Positions 8,177 to 16,301 of a DNA stretch of 44,967 bases are shown piece by piece. The notes beneath the pieces were generated by a model, which had not been told where the DNA came from, did no database searches, and saw only the letters and a program-made list of their open reading frames with translations. The position numbers were made by a program, and so were the translations under genes. Source of the stretch: 2-01-FULL-49-22 sp964639445 (GTDB lineage Bacteria; Patescibacteriota; Saccharimonadia; Saccharimonadales; UBA10212); the NCBI GenBank assembly GCA_964639445.1, contig CAZXDA010000001.1, positions 1 to 44,967 of the forward strand, given 5' to 3'. Each line of letters opens with the position of its first letter. The stretch's first letter is position 1.

Positions 8177-9080
8177 TTATATAGGTTTTCAGAGCCTCGT
8201 CCAAATCCAGCGCGGTAGTTTTGCTTTTTAAATCTATTGCGTAAGCTTCGTCAACTAGGCGACGCAGTTCTTTATCTGTTATTTTTTTAGCTAGGCTCGC
8301 GGCTTTGCTTATCGGGTATGGATTCATGTCTGTATCTTTGGCGATTTGACTGGATGAGCGACCGTCGGCTGACTTTACAAGCGCCAAAAGCTGCAACTGC
8401 CAGGCAATCATTGCTAAAATCGCTTGCGGCTCAACCCGTTGAGCGCGCTGATCTTCGTAAAGTTCAAGCGCTCGCGACTTGTTGCCGCCAAAAGCGGCAT
8501 CCAATAAATCAAAGACTCGGCTTTGGGGCGTAGGCTCCGTTAAAAGATCAATATTTTCTTTTGAAATTAGAGGGTTGTAGAGAGTGAGCTTGCTAAGTTC
8601 GTTATAAAGCATTTGCTGGTTTTGGCCAACACGCTCAATTAAATAATCAGCTTCAGCAGAGCCAATTTTGGCATTCTGTTTTTCGGCTTCTTCTAACAGC
8701 CACTTAGTTAGCACTTTTTTATCCAGCTGATTAAATTCTTCGAGTTTAGTTTTGCTTTTTAACACCTTAAAATAGACTGTCCGCTTATCAATTTGCGGCT
8801 CATATAAAATTAAGTCTGTGCTCTCCGAAATTGAATCAAGAATTTGTTCAATCCGTTCGGCAAAAGCTTTGTTAGCGCCGCCGTTTCTGACAACTACCAT
8901 TTTACGCGCACTCAGGAACGGCAGCGCCAGAATCGACTCCATGATTACCTCTGCTGCGGCTTCTTCCCCGTCAAATTTCTCCACCGCTAACTCGCCATAT
9001 TTACCCACGAAATCGCTAACTAGCCCACTTAGTTTTCGCGACAATGTAAACGAATTTTCTCCAACCAGGCTCACAACCAT
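8166..9080 (-). CDS. holA: DNA polymerase III delta subunit
   Basis: 304 aa. Clamp-loader subunit that opens the beta clamp. The AAA+-like N-terminal part begins MVVSLVGENSFTLSRKL. The family pattern FLSARKMVVVRN at residues ~55-66 and the DLILYEP strand follow. The C-terminal collar region contains SRVFDLLDAAFGG and AMIAWQLQLLALVKS. I chose the ATG at 9080: a longer frame to 9206 would run across the divergent HD gene. The ATG sits inside the perfect palindrome CATAGC-AAA-GCTATG (9078-9092). Confidence 0.9.
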   Translation of the reverse strand: MVVSLVGENSFTLSRKLSGLVSDFVGKYGELAVEKFDGEEAAAEVIMESILALPFLSARKMVVVRNGGANKAFAERIEQILDSISESTDLILYEPQIDKRTVYFKVLKSKTKLEEFNQLDKKVLTKWLLEEAEKQNAKIGSAEADYLIERVGQNQQMLYNELSKLTLYNPLISKENIDLLTEPTPQSRVFDLLDAAFGGNKSRALELYEDQRAQRVEPQAILAMIAWQLQLLALVKSADGRSSSQIAKDTDMNPYPISKAASLAKKITDKELRRLVDEAYAIDLKSKTTALDLDEALKTYITTL

Positions 9081-9088
9081 AGCAAAGC

Positions 9089-9095
9089 TATGATA
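9089..9095. promoter_or_regulatory. Overlapping divergent -10 boxes, holA and HD gene
   Basis: TATGAT on the plus strand (9089-9094) serves the HD gene, and TATCAT on the minus strand (9090-9095) serves holA. The two starts (9080 and 9109) are only 28 bp apart, so both promoters compete for the same bases. Inferred from sequence only. Confidence 0.5.
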
Positions 9096-9108
9096 ACATC
9101 TAGGTGTC

Positions 9109-9714
9109 ATGAGTTTGGACAGAGATATTGAATTCTTATATGAAATTGGTACCTTGCGTTTTAGCCCGCGCCAGTGGAAGCGTTTTCTAAATGCTGATTT
9201 TGCCAATTTAGCCGAACATCATTTCAGGGTAATTTGGCTGGCTTTGATTATCGCCAAGTATGAGAAAGTCGACCAGAATAAGGTATTAAAGATGGCCTTG
9301 GTGCACGATATCCCAGAGAGTCGGACCGGTGATGTTGATTATTTATCCCGCCAATATGTTGAGCGGAACGAAGCCTTAGGTCTCAAGGACATGCTGGCTG
9401 ACACAGTTCTAGAGAAAGGTGAGCTGTACGACCTCTGGCACGAATACGAAACTCTAGCTAGCCCTGAAGCTAAAGTGGTCAAAGATGCTGACAATTTAGA
9501 CGTCGATTTTGAGCTAAATGAGCAAGAAGCCCGTGGCTTTAAGTTGAAATACGCCTGGAAACACCAACGCGGCTGGGTAAGTGCCAATCGGCTGCATACC
9601 AAAACGGCCAAAAAGCTATGGCGCAAAATCGAAAACAGCGACCCCAATGCCTGGCACATCAAAGGCCGTAACCGCCTGAACGCTGGCGATTGGCGCGGTC
9701 ACGCCAAAAGTTAA
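9109..9714 (+). CDS. HD-domain hydrolase, YfbR/HDDC2-like
   Basis: 201 aa. Metal-dependent phosphohydrolase of the HD superfamily; relatives in this group are 5'-deoxynucleotidases. Seen: EHHFRVIWLA with His37/His38, VHDIPE with His66-Asp67 and Glu70, and the distal Asp in VKDADNLD (Asp126). Together they give the full H...HD...D set. The C-terminal third (WKHQRGWVSANRLHTKTAKK) is basic. Its stop lies within the same TTAA as the stop of convergent mutM. A role in nucleotide-pool control would fit the nearby polA operon; the substrate is not shown by the sequence. Confidence 0.87.
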   Translation: MSLDRDIEFLYEIGTLRFSPRQWKRFLNADFANLAEHHFRVIWLALIIAKYEKVDQNKVLKMALVHDIPESRTGDVDYLSRQYVERNEALGLKDMLADTVLEKGELYDLWHEYETLASPEAKVVKDADNLDVDFELNEQEARGFKLKYAWKHQRGWVSANRLHTKTAKKLWRKIENSDPNAWHIKGRNRLNAGDWRGHAKS

Positions 9715-10586
9715 ATTTTTGGCGTTCTTTGGCAGCGCGGACAGATGTGAGTACCCCTTCCGGCTACTCTTATTTTAATAATTTCGGTGCCGCAGCGGGG
9801 ACATGGTTGGCCAGCTTTGCGAAAAACCTTGGCAAATTCTAAATAGTTCCCCCGCTCGCCTTTGGCATTAACATAATTTCTGTCCGTGCTGCCACCGCTT
9901 TTGATACTCAGATTCAAAACATCGCGAATCGCATTATATAAAGAGATTAATTTAGCTGTAGAAATCGATCCCACTGGAGCAGCGGGATGAATCTTCGCCA
10001 GCCATAGCGATTCATCAGCATAAATATTGCCAATACCAGCTAAAACTTTTTGATCAAGCAGGGCCGCTTTGATTGAGCTCTTTTGACGCTTTTTTAACCG
10101 TTCAATAAATTTATCAACTGTAAAATCGTCCTCTAGCGGCTCCGGGCCAATAGTTTTCATAAAATCAATCAATGGTACTTCGTTTGTTGGCAACAGCCGC
10201 ATCCAGCCAAATTTGCGTTGGTCGTTAAAGAAGAGCTTGCTGCCATCTGTAAAGTCAACGACCACCCGAGTTGATTTATCGGGCAGATTGCCAATTAAGC
10301 TATCTGAGGGATGGCCGGCCCCGAAGCGTTCTTTGCCGACAAACACCAGCTGCCCTGTCATTTTCAGATGGATCACTAGTGAATAGCCGCTGGACAAATT
10401 AATTATTAAGGCCTTGCCGCGCCGGCGGATGTGTTTAATTTTACTGCCCACCAAAAAACGCGCCACATCCGCCGGCGCATTCGGGAAACTCTTTGGCCAG
10501 TCATGCCAAACATCTTTAACTACTAATCCCGGCAATAACTCCGCCAGTCCACTTCTAATTGTCTCAACTTCAGGTAACTCCGGCAC
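9711..10586 (-). CDS. mutM: Formamidopyrimidine-DNA glycosylase
   Basis: 291 aa. Removes 8-oxoguanine and other oxidised purines from DNA and nicks the strand. Seen: PELPEVE right after the start Met, with catalytic Pro2 and Glu3. The Lys in RRGKALI, QRKFGWMRL, GIGNIYADESL, and a C-terminal zinc finger with four Cys (CPRC and CPRC around GRGTH) follow. Start is GTG at 10586; TATAAT (10593-10598) ends 6 nt before it, and AAGG lies directly before the GTG. With the UDG, Nudix and PRA-PH genes nearby it belongs to a strong DNA-damage avoidance set. Confidence 0.97.
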   Translation of the reverse strand: MPELPEVETIRSGLAELLPGLVVKDVWHDWPKSFPNAPADVARFLVGSKIKHIRRRGKALIINLSSGYSLVIHLKMTGQLVFVGKERFGAGHPSDSLIGNLPDKSTRVVVDFTDGSKLFFNDQRKFGWMRLLPTNEVPLIDFMKTIGPEPLEDDFTVDKFIERLKKRQKSSIKAALLDQKVLAGIGNIYADESLWLAKIHPAAPVGSISTAKLISLYNAIRDVLNLSIKSGGSTDRNYVNAKGERGNYLEFAKVFRKAGQPCPRCGTEIIKIRVAGRGTHICPRCQRTPKI

Positions 10587-10592
10587 CCTTAA

Positions 10593-10598
10593 ATTATA
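10593..10598 (-). promoter_or_regulatory. mutM -10 element, leaderless spacing
   Basis: Perfect TATAAT on the minus strand with six bases (TTAAGG) before the GTG start of mutM. Confidence 0.7.
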
Positions 10599-10620
10599 CA
10601 GCCAAAGGTGTTAATTAGAT

Positions 10621-10923
10621 CTAGAACGGATCGCCGTTAGGATTTTCTACCATTTCTATTTCGGGATGTTGTTTACGCATAAAGTCAGCGATGGCTTGCC
10701 AACCCAAATCTATGACTCCTTGCTGGGTCATTTCCTGCTCTACCTTAGGATCTATCCAGTCTATATAGCCGTGCAGCCCTTCATAAACCAAGTCAAGCTC
10801 GCTGCACATACGGCCGTCTTGACCTAGGTAAGATCTTATTTCTCCATATTCATCAGGCGCAGACCAGACTGTGAAGTTTGGATGTTGCGGCTCGCCTTCC
10901 GGCCATTGAATTGAGGCTTCCAT
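10621..10923 (-). CDS. Hypothetical acidic protein, 100 aa
   Basis: Not recognised. An acidic soluble protein rich in Trp, Tyr, Asp and Glu, for example SIQWPEGEPQHPNF near the start and HPEIEMVENPNGDPF at the end. No membrane helix or known motif. AAAGG lies about 7 nt before the ATG, a plausible ribosome binding site. It is a single gene between mutM and a divergent DciA-like gene. Confidence 0.6.
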   Translation of the reverse strand: MEASIQWPEGEPQHPNFTVWSAPDEYGEIRSYLGQDGRMCSELDLVYEGLHGYIDWIDPKVEQEMTQQGVIDLGWQAIADFMRKQHPEIEMVENPNGDPF

Positions 10924-10975
10924 TTTTGGCCTTTGATTGCAACACTACGCCGTCCAAAGAGTTTTGACAATAGGC

Positions 10976-10981
10976 TATACT
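10976..10981 (+). promoter_or_regulatory. -10 element of 10989 gene, leaderless spacing
   Basis: TATACT followed by seven bases (CAAACAT) and the ATG. No convincing -35 element at 17 bp. Confidence 0.6.
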
Positions 10982-10988
10982 CAAACAT

Positions 10989-11231
10989 ATGGTAGAAAGC
11001 CTTCAAAATATTCTTAGCACAAAAAAGTTCACGCCGCCGGATGAAATTAGTGCCGTAAAAAATTATGTGCTAGCCAAATATAAAAGCGGCTGCCGCGTAA
11101 AACTGCAGCGAGGGACGTTAATTTTAAGCGTGCCAAATTCTGCTTTGGCCGCCACGCTGCAGCTGGAACGTCAAAAAATAATCAAAGCCTGCAAACTTGG
11201 TGATAAAAAACTAGTCATCCGTAACGGATAA
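10989..11231 (+). CDS. DUF721/DciA-like small protein
   Basis: 80 aa. The second half, RVKLQRGTLILSVPNSALAATLQ and the following charged helix, matches the pattern of DUF721 proteins, of which DciA is the helicase-operator member that loads DnaB in many bacteria. The N-terminal part is a short helix (MVESLQNILSTKKF). The full DciA length is greater, so only the core domain is here. No neighbouring replication gene is directly linked, although polA and holA are within 6 kb. The family call is from pattern only; a loader role is inference. Confidence 0.6.
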   Translation: MVESLQNILSTKKFTPPDEISAVKNYVLAKYKSGCRVKLQRGTLILSVPNSALAATLQLERQKIIKACKLGDKKLVIRNG

Positions 11232-11282
11232 CCAAGATCAATTTCCGTACGGTTTATAAATATTTACGTGATGTGTATATTT

Positions 11283-11309
11283 GTACGTTATAATTTTATT
11301 ATAACGTAC
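11283..11309. repeat. 27-bp palindromic repeat, copy A
   Basis: Perfect 12-bp arms (GTACGTTATAAT and ATTATAACGTAC) around TTT. It lies between two convergent genes (DciA-like and HAD). Three other copies occur in the window. Confidence 0.9.
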
Positions 11310-11320
11310 GCCAGGGACGC

Positions 11321-11722
11321 TCATTGGGTGGTAGTTAGTAAATTTTCGAGTTCTTTTTTCATTTGCCCGAAGTCGGTATAAACAATACCCTGCATACCGG
11401 CGTTCAGCGCGCCGTCCACACGATAATTCTCGTCGTCAATGTAAACGCACTCCGATGGTCGTAGTTTCAGTCGCTTTGCAGCTAATTGGTAAATTTCCGG
11501 CTGGGGCTTAAACAGCCCAACTTCAGCCGAAACAACAATGTCGTCAAATAAATCTAGCCTGTTAGCTAGGACTTGCTGTATGCCTCTGCCGCTGGAATTC
11601 GAAATTATACCGATTTTGTATTTTGGTCTGAGCTGATTTTTTATATATCCCAGCAGTTCCCCATTCGGCTCTCCACCCTGCTCTAAAACCTGAAAAAAAT
11701 CAAAAATAATCGCCTCGATCAT
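11321..11722 (-). CDS. HAD-superfamily hydrolase, minimal
   Basis: 133 aa, short for the superfamily, with little or no cap domain. Seen: motif I as IIFDFFQVL (Asp at residue 8), motif II IGIISNSS, motif III Lys in FKPQPEIY, and motif IV VYIDDENYRVDGA. The second Asp of the usual DxD in motif I is replaced (FDFFQ), while motif IV is intact. Enzymes with this change may lose phosphatase activity or use another acid. Related to the YihX-type 'variant 3' HAD proteins. Substrate unknown. It ends just beside palindrome copy A. Confidence 0.8.
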   Translation of the reverse strand: MIEAIIFDFFQVLEQGGEPNGELLGYIKNQLRPKYKIGIISNSSGRGIQQVLANRLDLFDDIVVSAEVGLFKPQPEIYQLAAKRLKLRPSECVYIDDENYRVDGALNAGMQGIVYTDFGQMKKELENLLTTTQ

Positions 11723-11758
11723 AATAATATTCTGGCAAGTTTTAAAATGGTCGGCAAA

Positions 11759-12415
11759 TCAGGCAGCTAAGGCTATGTTGGGGTGTCTTTGGCCACGAAG
11801 TTCTACAACCTTATTTTGTGCTAGTTCCTCAGCGTTTGCCCTCATTCTTTCCTTGGGAATACCAAAGACTTCCGCTAAAGGATTAACAAGAATTCTGTCA
11901 CTTCTGTCACTAGGTGGCCAAGCGAGAGGATCCCGCTGGATAAGATTCAGCAGAAACACTGTAGCTTTAAGCAGACTTTCATCATCAAATTCTCTAAACT
12001 CATCTCCCCCGACAATTCTTTTATAAACTTTTGCGCGCTGGCTGATAACTATATCTTTAGCAGGACACTCGTGATATTCGTCATAGAGATCAATATATGA
12101 TTTATGATCGGGTAAACCACAACTGCACCTAAGTGAACTGTGGCTATATTTTTTACCGTTTGGTAATTCGCCTTGCACACCGTACAGGGCAATGGTATGT
12201 TCTTCGCCGTTGATTGCAAAAGTGGTGGACCACCGAGGATAATTTGTTTCTCCGAGATACCTAAATCGCAGTTCCGACCAAAGGCTCATACCCGGCGTAG
12301 TCTGTCTGGACTTAAGATCTGCTACAAAATTGCGCAAGAGGGAGTATGCCATTATACCCGGCTGGTCTTCTGGTTTTATTTCTGGAATTGGCGAACTTAA
12401 TTCCTCAATCGCCAT
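11759..12415 (-). CDS. Hypothetical protein with CxC motif, 218 aa
   Basis: Not recognised. The N-terminal two thirds include LRCSCGLPDHKSY and YHECPAKD, three Cys and several His that could hold a metal. The last ~60 residues (VNPLAEVFGIPKERMRANAEELAQNKVVELRG) look like a winged-helix DNA-binding fold, ending in small residues. TATAAT (12436-12441) lies 20 nt before the ATG and AGGG at 9-12 nt gives a short leader with a ribosome binding site. It follows the Nudix gene of the polA operon, but with its own promoter. Confidence 0.6.
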   Translation of the reverse strand: MAIEELSSPIPEIKPEDQPGIMAYSLLRNFVADLKSRQTTPGMSLWSELRFRYLGETNYPRWSTTFAINGEEHTIALYGVQGELPNGKKYSHSSLRCSCGLPDHKSYIDLYDEYHECPAKDIVISQRAKVYKRIVGGDEFREFDDESLLKATVFLLNLIQRDPLAWPPSDRSDRILVNPLAEVFGIPKERMRANAEELAQNKVVELRGQRHPNIALAA

Positions 12416-12436
12416 GCTCTATCCCTATTTTTGGAA

Positions 12437-12862
12437 TTATAGCAAACCGGTGAATTCAGGAGGATATTTGTATGCCAGCCTTTTGGCGGCTTCTTTTCGA
12501 TCAACCCACTCATAAGCAGTATGTTCTTCGCTAAGGACAATTTTGCTATTCTCGGGAATCTTTATTTTATAAATCATTAAAACTAGCCCAACTGCTTGAT
12601 TCTCGTGAAGAGATGAGAGGTTGGAAATAACAGCGGTAAAAAACTCTGGATCTTTAATCTGTGTAATCCCTGTTTCCTCTTCGATTTCGCGCTGTAGAGT
12701 ATCCAACACAGAATGGCCTTCTTTTATGCGGCCGCCGGGAATATCCCAATGTCTTTTGTGGTGCTTCAAATGCCAACCACCAGAGTCAAGAACTAAAATT
12801 TTGCCTTCTTTATTTGTTATTAAGGCTTTAACACCAACCTGAAATAGTTTTTCTTCACTCAT
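12437..12862 (-). CDS. Nudix hydrolase
   Basis: 141 aa. Hydrolyses nucleoside diphosphates linked to another group, often oxidised nucleotides. The complete Nudix box lies at residues 43-66: GGRIKEGHS, then QREIEEETGI with the catalytic Glu cluster. WDIPGG precedes it, as in MutT-like members. Its ATG overlaps the stop of the PRA-PH-like gene by 4 bp. It is the last gene of the coupled set polA, deaminase, PRA-PH-like, Nudix, which suggests cleansing of the dNTP pool, though the sequence does not show the substrate. Confidence 0.92.
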   Translation of the reverse strand: MSEEKLFQVGVKALITNKEGKILVLDSGGWHLKHHKRHWDIPGGRIKEGHSVLDTLQREIEEETGITQIKDPEFFTAVISNLSSLHENQAVGLVLMIYKIKIPENSKIVLSEEHTAYEWVDRKEAAKRLAYKYPPEFTGLL

Positions 12863-13170
12863 TCTCCGACGCTTTCAAGGAAGATCTTCTTTTTGAATCG
12901 GCCTCGCTGAGTCGCTTTTTTACGACGAATATCTTCAAGCTTGCCAGCGTGAATTCCTAAGGCTTCACGGATGGCTATTATTAGCTCCTTGATGTCGGCC
13001 AACTGCTCGGCTGATGGATTTTCCTCAAGTTCCTTGGCTTCTTCCTGAAGTTTTTTAATAAGCTCCTTTAAGTATTCTTTTTTGTCTAGCTGTCGTGTAT
13101 TAGCTTTTAACCCATCAGCCGCAATAATCTCCGGAATCCTATCCCTCACCAGCTTATTATAGATTTTCAT
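12859..13170 (-). CDS. PRA-PH/MazG-like NTP pyrophosphohydrolase
   Basis: 103 aa. Starts MKIYNKLVRDRIPEII, the hallmark of the COG4997 'house-cleaning' relatives of phosphoribosyl-ATP pyrophosphohydrolase. Metal ligands fit EEAKELEENPS followed by QLADIKELI (ExxE...D pattern, residues ~43-63). The C-terminal basic stretch KKATQRGRFKKK is typical of the group. ATGA overlaps (4 bp) join it to the deaminase before and the Nudix gene after. A histidine-pathway role is unlikely, as no his genes are nearby; nucleotide sanitising fits better. Confidence 0.85.
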   Translation of the reverse strand: MKIYNKLVRDRIPEIIAADGLKANTRQLDKKEYLKELIKKLQEEAKELEENPSAEQLADIKELIIAIREALGIHAGKLEDIRRKKATQRGRFKKKIFLESVGE

Positions 13171-13571
13171 AACAAAATTCTCTCGATTTTCATGGGACGC
13201 CGGAGTTTTTTAGCCATGTCAAATATACTAACGCTATCAAAATCGTAAGTATCGCCGTTCGGTGATGCCGGTTTGGCAAACACAATCCTGTCAATCTCTG
13301 CCCAAGCAGCGCAGACAAAGCACATCAAACATGGTTCATGACTGGCATACAGCGTAGCACCGTGAATATTGTGCTGGTCCGCGTTTTTGCATGCGGCAGC
13401 TATGGCCGATACCTCTGCATGCCTTGATGGGTCACATAGCTCCCAAGTATGGCTGTGGTCTATCCCAATGATTTTGCCGTCTTTAACAACCACGGCTCCA
13501 TAAAGATGCGGTGGGTGTCCTTTCTGCCCCTCATCCACCGCGAGCCTAAGGTATTTCTTATCATCAATCAT
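13167..13571 (-). CDS. Cytidine/deoxycytidylate deaminase-family protein
   Basis: 134 aa. Zinc-dependent deaminase fold. Seen: HAEVSAI with zinc His51 and catalytic Glu53, and EPCLMCF with zinc Cys81 and Cys84. The general shape (GAVVVKDGKIIG, then DPSRHAE) is closest to nucleoside/guanine deaminases rather than TadA, because the region after the second motif runs SPNGDTYDFDSVSIFDM. Substrate not decidable by eye. Its ATG overlaps the polA stop by 4 bp and its stop overlaps the next ATG by 4 bp. Confidence 0.88.
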   Translation of the reverse strand: MIDDKKYLRLAVDEGQKGHPPHLYGAVVVKDGKIIGIDHSHTWELCDPSRHAEVSAIAAACKNADQHNIHGATLYASHEPCLMCFVCAAWAEIDRIVFAKPASPNGDTYDFDSVSIFDMAKKLRRPMKIERILL

Positions 13572-16210
13572 AGCTCGCCCCAGTTTTTGCCGGTGGAAAT
13601 GTCGACTTTGAGTCTGACGGGTAGTTGGGGGTAAATATTTTCCATGATTTCTTTGGCGATTTTGCCGACTTTTTTGGCTTTAGATGACGGACATTCCAAA
13701 AGCAGGCTGTCGTGAACTTGAAGTAAAATGTGGCAATCGTTATCTAGTTTTTTGGCAACTCCGACCATGGCCATTTTCATGAGATCGGCGGCCGAGCCTT
13801 GCATTGGATGATTGATGGCCGCACGATAAGCCGCTTCGCGTACGGCGAAGTTGGATGATTTTACGTCTGGGGTTGGGCGGCGGCGGCCAAGAATTGTTTC
13901 TACATACCCCTGCTCGGCCGCCTGCCGCCGCAGCTCATCTATGTATTTTTTAAGCTTGGGCCGAATTTCAAAATAGCGATTAATAAATTCCTGGGCTGTG
14001 GCGTGATCCATGCCGGTGCTAACGCTCAAGCCGTGCGGCCCGAGCCCGTACATGATGCCGAAATTTACGGCTTTAACAGATGAGCGCTGGAATTTAGTGA
14101 CCTTATTTTCCGGTACGCCGTAAATTTCGGCTGCCGTTTCGGTGTGGATGTCGGCATCGCGGGCAAAGGCTTCCAGCATTCCTTCGTCACCAGAAAGCAC
14201 TGCCGCCAGCCGCAGCTCAAATTGGCTATAGTCAGCGCTCACCAGCATGTTGCCTTTATCGGCTACGAAGGCTGTGCGAATATTTCTACCAAGTTCAGTT
14301 TTAACCGGTATATTTTGCAGATTTGGGTCGGCGCTGGACAGCCGGCCGGTAGGCGCAATCGTTAAGTTAAGAGTGGTGTGCAGGCGGCTATTTTTATCAA
14401 CCATATTCGGCAGCGTATCAACATAAGTATTTTTGAGCTTCATGACCTCGCGATACTGGCCGATCAAATCAATAATCGGATGCAGCCCGCGCAGTTTTTC
14501 CAGCTCGGAAGCAGCGGTGGAATAGCCGGTTTTGCCGCGCTTTATGCCCTCGCGCGGCAGGTTGAGCTTGACGAAAAGAACGTCAGCCAGCTGTACTGGT
14601 GAGGCAATATTAAACTCATAGTTGGCATGGCCGTAAATAGTTCGCTCCAGATCGCTGATGCTCTCTTCTAGTTTTCTGGCAAAATTCTTCAGATATTTGA
14701 CGTCTAGCTTGACGCCTAAGACCTCCATTTCCGCCAAGACCGGGGTCAGCGGCCATTCAACCTCACGCGCTAGCTTCTCGACCTTTGGCAACTGCTCGAG
14801 TGCCTTAAGTTGCCCCTGATAGAGCTCCATAATTACCGAGATAAATTCTGGCGCGCGCTCCATAAAATCTTCTGTCGGTAGATTTTCAAACTCCGCGCCT
14901 TCGTAGCGCAGCATAGATATAGCCAGCTCAGTTAGAGTTTGAGCACGTAGTAGCGGGTTGAGCAAAAAGGCGCCAACCAAAACGTCATGCGCAACGTGGT
15001 GGGCTATGATGTCAAGATTTTTAAGCAATTTTATATCGCTTTTGACATCGTAGCCCACCACACCAGTAGCTGATAGCTGAGAGCTAATAGCTTTTTTGAC
15101 GTTTTTAGGGTCGAGCTTAATCAAATCAAGCGTATAAACAATTTTTTTGGTGCCTATAATCAGCACTTGTGGGTTGGCGCCGTGCTTGCCAGCCGCCCGG
15201 GAATGGATAAAAAGCTTATCTGCCTTACCAAAGTCAATCTCGGCTAACGTCTTATCTGAATTAATCAGGACGTTCTTGGGAACTTTAAGTTTTACCCCGC
15301 CCAACGTTTCAGTAGCTGGTGCGTTGGCACGCATATAATCCGGCAGAGTATTGATTAGACTGCGGAACTCTAGCTTTTGCAGCAACTTCAGAAGATGTTG
15401 AGGATCCAGCTTGCGTGCATCCATCGCTTTTAAGTCGAGCTTTAAGGGCGCATCCGTCCAAAGCCGGGCCAATTCCCTGCTCAAGTAGGCCGATTCTTGA
15501 CCGGCCTGTAATTTAAGTCGCAATTTTTCCGGTATTTCATCTAAATGCTGATAAATGTCGTCTAGGGTTTTATACTTCTGCAACAGATTAACGGCTGTTT
15601 TTTCGCCCACGCCAGCAACACCTGGGATATTGTCAGAGCTATCACCTTTTAGAGCCTTAAAGTCTAAAAATTGCTCAGGCTCTAAGCCATATTTAGCCGT
15701 AAAACTTTCCGGATGAAATTCTTCAATGTTAGAAAAACCTTTTTTGAGCGCATAGACCTTCACATGGCCGTTAATTAGCTGAAGGGCGTCTAGATCAGAT
15801 GTGATAAGCAGTGTTTCAATATTTTTTTTGCGGGCCTGAACGGCTAACGTTCCCATAATGTCATCGGCCTCATAGTCATCCAGCTCGTAAAGCGGCCAGC
15901 CAAAAGCTTCTAATAGTTCATGTAAGATTGGAATTTGGGTGTAGAAATCCGGCGGCGCCGCCACCCGGCCGGCTTTATATTCCGGATACATAGCAAGCCG
16001 CCGCCGGATGTTGGTCTTTGGCTTATCCCACGCTACAGCTACATAATCAGGTTTGAGTTTCTTAATCAGTTCAATCGCCATCGTGGCAAATCCATAAACA
16101 CCGCCGGTCGGCACGCCATCGCGCGTACTCAAGTTCGGCAACGCATAATAACCCCTGTAAAAAACAGATTTACCATCAATAATAGCTAGCTTTTTTCGTC
16201 TCTCAGCCAC
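13568..16210 (-). CDS. polA: DNA polymerase I
   Basis: 880 aa. Okazaki-fragment maturation and repair synthesis. Order: 5'-3' exonuclease domain (GDSSDNIPGVAGVGEKTA at ~residues 190-207), then a 3'-5' exonuclease-like domain without its DxE catalytic pair (the first strand reads KLFIHSRAAG), then the polymerase. Motif A is SADYSQFELRLA, motif B SSVKAVNFGIMYGLG and motif C LQVHDSLLLE, all intact. Proofreading is therefore probably absent, as in Taq polymerase. A stutter repeat (~15067-15095) codes AISSQLSAT in the dead domain. GTG start; TATAAT (16218-16223) ends 7 nt before it. First gene of a four-gene coupled operon. Confidence 0.98.
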   Translation of the reverse strand: MAERRKKLAIIDGKSVFYRGYYALPNLSTRDGVPTGGVYGFATMAIELIKKLKPDYVAVAWDKPKTNIRRRLAMYPEYKAGRVAAPPDFYTQIPILHELLEAFGWPLYELDDYEADDIMGTLAVQARKKNIETLLITSDLDALQLINGHVKVYALKKGFSNIEEFHPESFTAKYGLEPEQFLDFKALKGDSSDNIPGVAGVGEKTAVNLLQKYKTLDDIYQHLDEIPEKLRLKLQAGQESAYLSRELARLWTDAPLKLDLKAMDARKLDPQHLLKLLQKLEFRSLINTLPDYMRANAPATETLGGVKLKVPKNVLINSDKTLAEIDFGKADKLFIHSRAAGKHGANPQVLIIGTKKIVYTLDLIKLDPKNVKKAISSQLSATGVVGYDVKSDIKLLKNLDIIAHHVAHDVLVGAFLLNPLLRAQTLTELAISMLRYEGAEFENLPTEDFMERAPEFISVIMELYQGQLKALEQLPKVEKLAREVEWPLTPVLAEMEVLGVKLDVKYLKNFARKLEESISDLERTIYGHANYEFNIASPVQLADVLFVKLNLPREGIKRGKTGYSTAASELEKLRGLHPIIDLIGQYREVMKLKNTYVDTLPNMVDKNSRLHTTLNLTIAPTGRLSSADPNLQNIPVKTELGRNIRTAFVADKGNMLVSADYSQFELRLAAVLSGDEGMLEAFARDADIHTETAAEIYGVPENKVTKFQRSSVKAVNFGIMYGLGPHGLSVSTGMDHATAQEFINRYFEIRPKLKKYIDELRRQAAEQGYVETILGRRRPTPDVKSSNFAVREAAYRAAINHPMQGSAADLMKMAMVGVAKKLDNDCHILLQVHDSLLLECPSSKAKKVGKIAKEIMENIYPQLPVRLKVDISTGKNWGEL

Positions 16211-16217
16211 TGCCTAG

Positions 16218-16223
16218 ATTATA
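16218..16223 (-). promoter_or_regulatory. polA -10 element, leaderless spacing
   Basis: Perfect TATAAT on the minus strand, seven bases (CTAGGCA) before the GTG start. Confidence 0.7.
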
Positions 16224-16272
16224 CGCCGTATCTGTTAATTGAGCGATCACTTATGCTTAATAACAAGGAGAA

Positions 16273-16292
16273 GGGCCCGCCGAGGCGGGCCC
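16273..16292 (-). terminator. Terminator of GC-rich island gene
   Basis: Perfect 9-bp GC stem (GGGCCCGCC with GGCGGGCCC) starting 9 nt after the stop of the 16302-17192 gene. On the minus strand it is followed by the T-rich TTCTCCTTGTTATT. Confidence 0.8.
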
Positions 16293-16301
16293 TGTGGGAG
16301 G

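Noticed and set aside
10963..10968. TTGACA as -35 of the 10989 gene
   Set aside because: Only 7 bp from the TATACT box; normal spacing is about 17 bp.
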